Positions 57,333 through 64,000 of a stretch of DNA of 64,000 nt are shown piece after piece. The stretch covers positions 117,509,000 through 117,572,999 of the forward strand of contig CM041776.1 of assembly GCA_023374045.1 (NCBI GenBank), in the 5' to 3' direction. The translations under genes and the position numbers were made by a program. Every line of letters begins with the position of its first letter. Position 1 is the stretch's first letter. The DNA comes from Limonium bicolor. Lineage: Eukaryota > Streptophyta > Magnoliopsida > Caryophyllales > Plumbaginaceae. Below the pieces are notes generated by a model. The model was not told where the DNA came from, ran no database searches, and was given only the letters and a program-made list of their open reading frames with translations.

Positions 57333-58305
57333 ATCAGCTGGAACATCTTCCTAACAAGGTAGTTAGCGATATCAGCAAACCATGGATCCTCAACATCTTC
57401 AGCTGCAAATGCTGACTCATCGGGGAATGACTCGTTGATGGGAGTCCCGTCATCAGATGCTTCCATTCTGGACAGATGATCAGCTACCACATTTTGTGTT
57501 CCCTTTTTGTCCCTGATCTCAATATCAAATTCTTGCAATAGGAGAATCCACCTAACCTGGGTTTAGACTCTGCCTTAGCAAACAAATACTTAAGAGCAGA
57601 GTGGTCAGTATGCACAATAATTTTGCCACCCAGTAAATAAGATCGAAACTTATCTAGAGCAAAAACTACAGCTAGTAATTCTTTTTCTGTGGTCGCATAA
57701 TTTTTCTGGGCATCATTTAAAGTTCGACTTGCATAATATACTACCCGAAGAATTTTATCAACCTTCTGACATAACACGGCTCCCACAGCGTAATCACTAG
57801 CGTCACACATTATCTCAAAAGGGAGTGACCAATCAGGAGACACAACGACAGGTGCAGAAATTAGCTTTTCTTTTAATGAATTAAAAGCTGTCAGACATTC
57901 TTCAGAAAAATGGAACTTACATCCTTCGCAATAGATCACACAGAGGTTTAGAGATTTTGGAAAAATCTTTGATGAATCTTCTATAAAAACCTGCGTGTCC
58001 AAGAAAACTACGAATATCTCTAACAGAAGATGGTGGTGGGAGCTTTTCAATTACCTCGACTTTAGCCCGATCTACCTCAATACCTTTTGAAGAAATTTTG
58101 TGGCCCAGGACGATTCCTTCTCGAACCATGAAGTGGCATTTTTCCCAATTTAATACCAGATTGGTTTCTTCACACCTGGACAACACAAGATCAAGGTTTT
58201 CTAGACAGGATTCAAATGTTAGACCATAAACAGAAAAATCGTCCATAAAAACCTCAATGCATTTCTCAATATATTCAGCAAAGATGGCCATCATACAGGA
58301 GAACA
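57333..58305 (-). CDS. Athila RT end and RNase H (frameshifted)
   Basis: From the G tract, [24 protein letters not shown] carries the RT catalytic MDD motif (about 58230). RT thumb text [19 protein letters not shown] follows, then RNase H with [18 protein letters not shown] (first Asp), [15 protein letters not shown] (Glu) and [27 protein letters not shown] (57480) is the connection before integrase. Frame changes near 57920 and 57540. Confidence 0.9.
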
Positions 58306-58327
58306 GGGGGTTGGGGGGGGGGGGGAA

Positions 58328-58359
<32 letters not shown>

Positions 58360-58385
58360 GGGGGGGGGGGGGGGGTGGGGGGGGG
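58306..58385. repeat. 80-nt G-rich tract interrupting Athila RT
   Basis: Nearly pure G on the plus strand with a few T and A. On the coding strand it turns the RT frame into a Pro-rich run right after RMPFGLC, where Athila RT normally continues to the MDD block. Likely an assembly artefact or a gap filled with G. Confidence 0.9.
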
Positions 58386-59943
58386 TACCACGTGAAGTAG
58401 CAGGGAGCTTACATAATCCAAATGGCATTCTTTTATAACTATAGGTTCCATACGGACAGGTAAAAGTTGTCTTATCCTGATCCTCAGGAGCTATAGGGAT
58501 TTGAAAATAACCTGAAAAGCCATCCAGAAAGCAGTAGTAGTCATGTCCAGCTAGTCTTTCCAACATTTGATCAATGAAAGGTAATGGAAAATGGTCCTTA
58601 CGAGTGGCATCATTTAACTTTCTATAATCAATACAAACCCGCCAACCTGTAGTGGGACGCTGGGTAATCAGCTCACCCTTTTCATTAGGAACCACAGTGA
58701 TTCCTCCTTTCTTTGGTACTACCTGAACTGGACTTACCCATTTACTGTCTGAAATAGGGTAAATAATGCCTGCATCGAGTAGTTTGATTACCTCTTTCTT
58801 AACTACCTCTTTTAGGACTGGGTTAAGACGTCGCTGAGGCTGAGCCAATGGTCGGTAGTTATCTTCCATATAGATTCGGTGAGAACACAACTGAGGGCTG
58901 ATTCCTTTAATATCTGCTATCGACCAACCAATAGCTGATGTGTGATTGCGCAACACCTCCAGTAGTTGCTTCTCTTGAGTTCCTGTCAAGTCAGAAGAGA
59001 TTATAACAGGTAATTCCGATGGTTCATTAAGAAAAGAATATTTCAAATGAGAGGGAAGAGGTTTCATCTCCACTGTAGGAGGTTTTTCAATAGATGGTCT
59101 TGGCCGGTCAGCACTTCGCTCAACTTTCTCAAATTGCTGCTGGTACTTGTGGAAGTGTGGCCGCCTTTTGTTTAACTCCTCAGCCATGAGGGCCATATCT
59201 GGATCCTCATCATCAGCTTCACAAGATGCCATAAGACATCTTTCCAGGACTTCCTCTTCTTCTCTGCTTAAAATAGTTTCCTGCACTAAAGAGTCAATAA
59301 TATCTATAGCAAAGCAGGATTGAACAGTGGCAGGACGCTTCATGTTGCGTGTCATGTCGAAAACAACCTGCTCATCATGAAATCTTAGAATAATCTTCCC
59401 TCCTTCCACATCAATGAGAGTGCGGGCAGTTCTCATAAACGGTCTGCCCAAAATTAGTGGTACATCTGTATCTTCCTCCATATCAATGATGATAAAATCA
59501 GCAGGGAAGATAAATTTATCAATAGAAACTACCAGGTCCTCAACTTTTCCTTTAGGATAAATTATGGAACGGTCTGCTAGTTGTAACTGAACAGAAGTGG
59601 GAGCACATTGACCTACACCTAATTTCTTGAAAATAGATAAAGGCATCAAATTAATACTTGCTCCTAAATCACATAAACCGTTACCGCAATCAACCTTCTC
59701 GATAGCGCATGGAATGATGGGAAGACCCGGATCTCCTAACTTGGGTGGCAGTTTCTTCAGGAGAACTGCAGATACTCTTTCTGTCAACTTGACTGTGTCA
59801 GACTCTAGCAAAGAACGCCTGTTAGACAAAATATCCTTCATAAATTTAGCATACATAGGCATTTGAGACAAAGCATCAGAAAAAGGGATATTAATAGTTA
59901 ATTTCTTAAAGATATTAAGAAATTTCCCATATTGCTCGTCCAT
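58386..59943 (-). CDS. Athila protease and RT N-terminal half
   Basis: Starts MDEQYGKFLNIFKKLTINIP, the conserved Athila segment before protease. Protease active site LCDLGASINLMPLSIF at about 59660, with VPLILGRPFMRTA later. RT blocks WVSPVQVVPKKGG, RVCIDYRKLNDATRKDHFPL, CFLDGFSGYFQI and YKRMPFGLC end at the G tract. Open over its whole length. Confidence 0.95.
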
Positions 59944-59954
59944 GTTCTTTTTCT

Positions 59955-60503
59955 TTAGTCTGTTAGGGAATGGAATAGGAGGATTATAAGAGAGTTGAGA
60001 AGGTTTAATAGTGAGAGATTCAGGAGACTCCTTCTCCTTGTTTGTTTTTCCTCCACTTCAGGTTGAGATTCAGCTGGCTTATTAAAATCTTCTTCAACTT
60101 CTGGAACATCAGAAACTAGTTCCTTGCCGCTTCTCAGAGTTACTGCTTTTGCATGCTGCCTTGGGTTAGGGTCAGGCTGACTGGGAAGTGACCCCGTCGT
60201 TCGCTGTGCCAGCTGTTGTGAAATTTGACTCATTTGCCTCTCTAGGCTCAGGTTGATAGAAGCTTGATCAGCGTTTTTAGCGGCTTGTTCAGAAAGTTTA
60301 GCTTCTATTTCGGCAATCCTGGAGTTTGTAGTTTGGCCTTGTTTGAGGATTTCTGCCAGCATATTCTCAATTTTACCACTGCCTCCTTGAGAATTTTGGG
60401 ATTGCTCCTGCTGTCTAAAGTAAGGTGGTCTATTTTGATTGAACCCAAAATTACCTAAAGACTGATCATTACCCCTCCATGGAGGTTGTTGTTGTTCCTC
60501 CAA
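59955..60503 (-). CDS. Athila gag C-terminal linker
   Basis: Gln-rich coiled-coil sequence (IAEIEAKLSEQAAKNA) followed by KAVTLRSGKEL, a short motif conserved at the gag-pro junction of Athila. Acidic tail. It is in a different frame from both neighbours, separated by single-base changes near 60490 and 59960. Confidence 0.85.
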   Translation of the reverse strand: MEEQQQPPWRGNDQSLGNFGFNQNRPPYFRQQEQSQNSQGGSGKIENMLAEILKQGQTTNSRIAEIEAKLSEQAAKNADQASINLSLERQMSQISQQLAQRTTGSLPSQPDPNPRQHAKAVTLRSGKELVSDVPEVEEDFNKPAESQPEVEEKQTRRRSLLNLSLLNLLNSLIILLFHSLTD

Positions 60504-61374
60504 TTATTCTGATTGAAATTGTTAGGATAGGGGTTACCTGGTCTGTTGTTGATCGATTTTAGCTCTTCGGGGTTACCTGCAAAGCTAGGACCTTCACAGT
60601 TGAACGTTTCGTGGGCTCCTCCACAATTCTCACAGCAAGGATTCAGGAAAGGCGAAGAAGTAGCTGCCTTCGCGGTTTGCTGTTGCGTCTGGTTTACAGC
60701 TAACTTTTCCACAACTTTAGTAAGAGCTGTTAGTTGAGCGGATAAATGATCCTGTGGGGGAATATTATACATACCTGCTTTTGGCTCACCTCTCCCCTTG
60801 TTCTTGCACCACTGTCTGGTACTAGCGGTCATGGTGTCCAAAAGCTCCATCGCTTCATCCCCAGTTCTTGCCATAAAGTTTCCTCCAGATGAGGAACTTA
60901 GTACCATCTTGTTTGAATCATTTAATCCCTTAAAGAAACAGTACTAGTTCTTCGCTACTCATACCATGGTGTGGGCATTGAATTGCAGCTCCTTGAATCT
61001 ATCCCAAGAATCATACAGGGACTCACCTGGTTCTTGACAAAAGTTTGTGATTTCAGCGATCTTTCCCTTGTCTTTGACGGTGGATAGTACTTCGCCAGGA
61101 ACTTGTTTGCCAAGTCAGCCCAAGTGTGGATGCTACCCGGTTGCAGACTCCTTAGCCACCTGGACGCTCCGTCTTTCAGAGAATAGGGGAACAGCTGTAG
61201 ACGAATGCGCTCGTTCAGGTTCCCCGTCTTGTTGAATGTATTGCAGAAGTCCAGGAATGCAGAGATGTGGTGTGGGGCATCATCTGAGTCAAGTCCGCTG
61301 AATTGTCCCTGGTGGTACAACGTGGTGATGAAGCTCGTCTTGAATTGCCAGGCGTCGAGCTCAGTTTGCGTCAC
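60455..61374 (-). CDS. Athila gag (frameshifted)
   Basis: The gag core reads DAPHHISAFLDFCNTFN, RLQLFPYSLKDGASRWL and WADLANKFLAKYYPPSKT, then changes frame near 61070. The second frame (to 60907 and on) contains DTMTASTRQWCKNKG and the zinc knuckle CENCGGAHETFNC, followed by an Asn-rich stretch. A stop or frame change near 60920-60955 separates the two. Confidence 0.9.
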
Positions 61375-61693
61375 TGAGGGAGGACGATAGCAGAGGATCG
61401 TCCTTCTACTGATGGTTGCTGGTACTCCCCCAGAGTTTGTCTGGTCGTCATGGCAAACTGTAGTTGTCGCCTGCTGTGGAGAACTCTTTCGATCTCTGGC
61501 TGAAATTCAGCTATAGGTTCTCCTGCAGATCGGGTCCGACGCATAAGAGACGAGTTGGTATGAATATGGAAAAACTAGATTAACTATATACGTGGCAAAA
61601 ATAAAGAGAAAATATTAAGCAAAATAAAAATAAAAGAATGAAAATTTAACTTATCCCAATTAAATAATAATTGTCAATTAACCGTGCCGGAGG

Positions 61694-61711
61694 TCCCCGG
61701 CAACGGCGCCA
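61694..61711 (-). other. Athila primer binding site
   Basis: The minus strand reads TGGCGCCGTTGCCGGGGA, the tRNA-Asp-type PBS of Athila elements, 6 nt from the 5' LTR end at 61718. Confidence 0.95.
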
Positions 61712-61717
61712 AAAACT

Positions 61718-63658
61718 TGATGGAGAAATATGTGACTACTTCTACCACATAGGCAGTGTACCTATCGTTTTGCGGGTATAGTGATTAAATGGGGTTGTCG
61801 ATCTCAGGGACCTCGTATAATTAATTGACAAATATTTGATTAACTGGGAAATTAAGTTAAACTAAAGAAAACAGGAAATATCACTTTTTCGGTTTTGATT
61901 AATTAATTAAAAAGAAACTAAACTACAAGGACAATTAAGACAACTTAAATAAACACAAGGGATTTAAAGAGTGGTGAATGTGATAAATAGAAAACGCATC
62001 CCGGGTTGTTTGCTTACCTATTCCTTTTATATCTGTTAGTAAATTCTTCCTTTAATTTTACTGCAATAACTCAGAAACTTTAATTAATTCATTTACGACT
62101 AAGTATAATGAATCCTAACCAATTGTTAGACCTAGCAGCAGGCTAATGCTCTAGACCGGACACAATTAATTGCATAAAGAGCAGTTTCTATTGGAGTCTA
62201 ATTAACCTATAGGCCGGATCAGGCTTCTAGCTGTTAATTAGGTTCAACTTCCTCGTCTAGTTATTTATCTCAGCTCTCGCATTTTAATAAAATAACTACA
62301 AGGGTTGTTTTAACTACCGGCCAAATAATTAAAACACTTGAAGGACAGGAATTGAACTGTTGCAGTTAACTAAATTTATTTAAAGAAATACATAACAGAA
62401 TTTAGGAAATAGGTTCGCTTCCCAACCCGGGAAGCTAAAATACTTACTCGCTCATCGTTACAGAAACAACGATAACAGAAAAGGAATGCATTAAATAAAT
62501 TAAAGTAAGGGTAAGAGATAACTCCAGTTTAGAAGTTCACTCCGGTTCCTCGCTTCAACTTCGTCTTGCGCTGCCCCTGACTGCTAATTTATTTCTGTAG
62601 AGCTGGTGCGTAATAGTGAAAATAAAATAAAAGTGGGATATGTGTGTTTACGTGGGAATTTAATGGAGTGGATGGTGATGAATTTTGATGAAGTGAATGG
62701 AGTGCGATTGTGGGAGACTGCGTGGGTGAATGGATTAATTTGTGGACTGATAAATGAATGGATGACTGGATGGATGGATTGTGGATGGATCGTGTGTGTT
62801 TTAGCTTCCAGTAGTGTGGGTTTATATAGGCGGAGGACATGGGAAACAGACAAAGGAGAAGTGACAGGGTGAATCAAGATAGTCGGAGGAGTTGGTGCAG
62901 ATCCGTGAAGATTGAGATTTCATCGGGCAGTGAAATTGATTTATTGATGATCTGCAGCAGCCATTGATTGAAGAGCCGGCATCACGCTCGCGCAAATTAA
63001 GGTGGGCGATCGCAATTAATGAAGTAGTTCGACTGCGGCGCCTGAAGAAGGAAGAAGAAAACTCTGTTCGAAATTCTTCCGTGCGCTGAAATGCTCTTGT
63101 CCGCCTCGCGGTCGTCTCTACCTTGTCCGCGCGTTTGTCCCGTCCGCCTCGCAGTCATATGTGTGCTGTCCGCCTGATAAGAGGCGGTAGTCTCTGTTGC
63201 GTCCGCGACCAAACCAGGCGGTCGCCTATGTCCTGTCCGCGACCAAACCAGGCGGACCTCTCATCCGCGTCCGCGAGGCGGTTGTTTCTCTCTCTGTCCG
63301 CGACTTATGAGGCGGACGCCTCTGACTTGACCGCGAGATAAGAGGCGGACGCCTCTGTTGTGTCTGCGCCTCTCCTGTCCGCCGGTTTATATATATATGT
63401 ATATTGTAGTCCAATCTTGAATCGGCTCCAGATTATTCGTTATAAGTCCGTTTGACTCGCCGTTTGTTGCGTTGGAAAGCTTGTGAAGTAAACTACTTGA
63501 TTCCAACACTTTTTCCTACATTTAACACATAAAATATATCAATTCATATCAAAACATAAACCTAGGAAAATCGTCAGATAAGTGAGAAATATTACTTAAA
63601 ATACTGCAAATTATAAGGTAATTAAACCCTTAAAAGTCTATATATTTCGCACTTATCA
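61718..63658 (-). repeat. Athila 5' LTR
   Basis: 1941 bp; small indels relative to the 3' LTR (for example near 62570-62690). TATA box at 62822-62830 and the GC-rich repeat array at 63098-63383. Confidence 0.95.
63098..63383 (-). repeat. 33-34-nt GC-rich palindromic repeats, 5' LTR copy
   Basis: Same units and order as 54108-54394, with a few base differences. Confidence 0.85.
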
Positions 63659-63663
63659 TATGG

Positions 63664-64000
63664 TAATCGAGCAGCCCGCATACAACTGGGCCACGCACAA
63701 CTATTTATCATCTGAGCATGCGGTTAATTATATTTAAAACATGCATGAAACTATACACACATATCATGCTTATAAATCACACATCCAATGAATAGGATGC
63801 AAACATAAGATTAACACACCACATTGGTTAGATCACATTATTGTGTTCTTTGGCCCTTGAGGGTTCTACCCTAATGGAGCTATTCTTTGTTAGACGACAC
63901 ATACACATTTAATCGGGTTATACTTAATTACCCCCTTATATTTGTACGGGTTGATTTCGGAGATCAACGTACACAACACAACAACATACTTCACACAATA
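63664..64000 (-). mobile_element. Continuation of the Tekay-type LTR split by Athila
   Basis: It follows the second TATGG and continues the LTR of 52321-52727; the first bases (TAATCGAGCAGCCCGCATAC) correspond roughly to about 1350-1385 of the solo LTR. It runs off the window. No gene is seen. Confidence 0.6.

Larger units (their letters stand above)
52733..63658 (-). mobile_element. Athila-type Ty3/gypsy element, TSD TATGG
   Basis: LTRs 52733-54666 and 61718-63658 are about 1.94 kb and nearly identical, TGATAAGTGCG...TTCTCCATCA on the minus strand. A perfect TATGG duplication flanks the element (52728-52732 and 63659-63663). The PBS TGGCGCCGTTGCCGGGGA and a pol with YGKFLNIFKKL, DLGASINLMP and LRSGKEL motifs are Athila hallmarks. 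No env-like ORF is seen between integrase and the 3' LTR. Several frame changes and a G-rich tract inside RT interrupt coding. Confidence 0.97.

Overview
The window is nuclear DNA of a flowering plant. It is a pile of nested LTR retrotransposons with two small DNA elements. I recognise no free-standing host gene, tRNA, rRNA or CRISPR array. The lineages (Ty3/gypsy Tekay-type, Tat/Retand-type and Athila; Ty1/copia SIRE-type and one other copia), the Stowaway MITE and the GT-AG introns are typical of angiosperms. The species cannot be named from this, and the setting looks like gene-poor, probably pericentromeric, chromatin.

Layout. 1-9331: stacked long LTRs of the Tekay type (ends TGAAATACCC and GGGGTGTTACA), including a 4.4-kb minus-strand solo LTR (956-5355, TSD GGAAC) inserted in a plus-strand LTR. 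9332-14957: decayed interior of a plus-strand Tekay element whose gag keeps two zinc-knuckle exons, each preceded by an intron. 14958-30981: a SIRE-type copia element with most of pol deleted, its gag split by a 10.6-kb Tat-type gypsy element (16504-27109, TSD GTCTT). The Tat element carries a second RNase H, a hairpin array after integrase and a spliced antisense gene. 30985-38577 and beyond: a minus-strand Tekay element. 39372-44903: a copia element with almost identical LTRs (TSD TGTAT). 45030-47097: a long-TIR MITE and a Stowaway. 47717-52005: a minus-strand solo-like LTR. 52321-64000: another minus-strand LTR split by a 10.9-kb Athila element (52733-63658, TSD TATGG).

Main discovery. The Tekay element at 31-38.5 kb carries, between gag and protease, a nearly complete AlkB/ALKBH1-type 2-oxoglutarate Fe(II) dioxygenase (35128-35866, minus strand). 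The HxD, distal His and RxNxxxR motifs are all present, with one single-base frameshift. One splice donor at the end of the gag zinc-knuckle exon can join in frame either to the AlkB exon or, skipping it, to the protease. So one locus could make Gag-AlkB and Gag-Pol by alternative splicing. The gag of this element also has two short introns; the one just before the zinc knuckles sits at the same place in the second, diverged Tekay element at 9.9 kb.

A second theme is tandem arrays of short hairpins in the LTRs or 3' regions of unrelated elements (72-nt, 33-nt and 40-nt units), some with stem changes that keep the pairing. Many ORFs are broken by one-base indels, and an 80-base G tract interrupts the Athila RT, so part of the damage may be assembly error.
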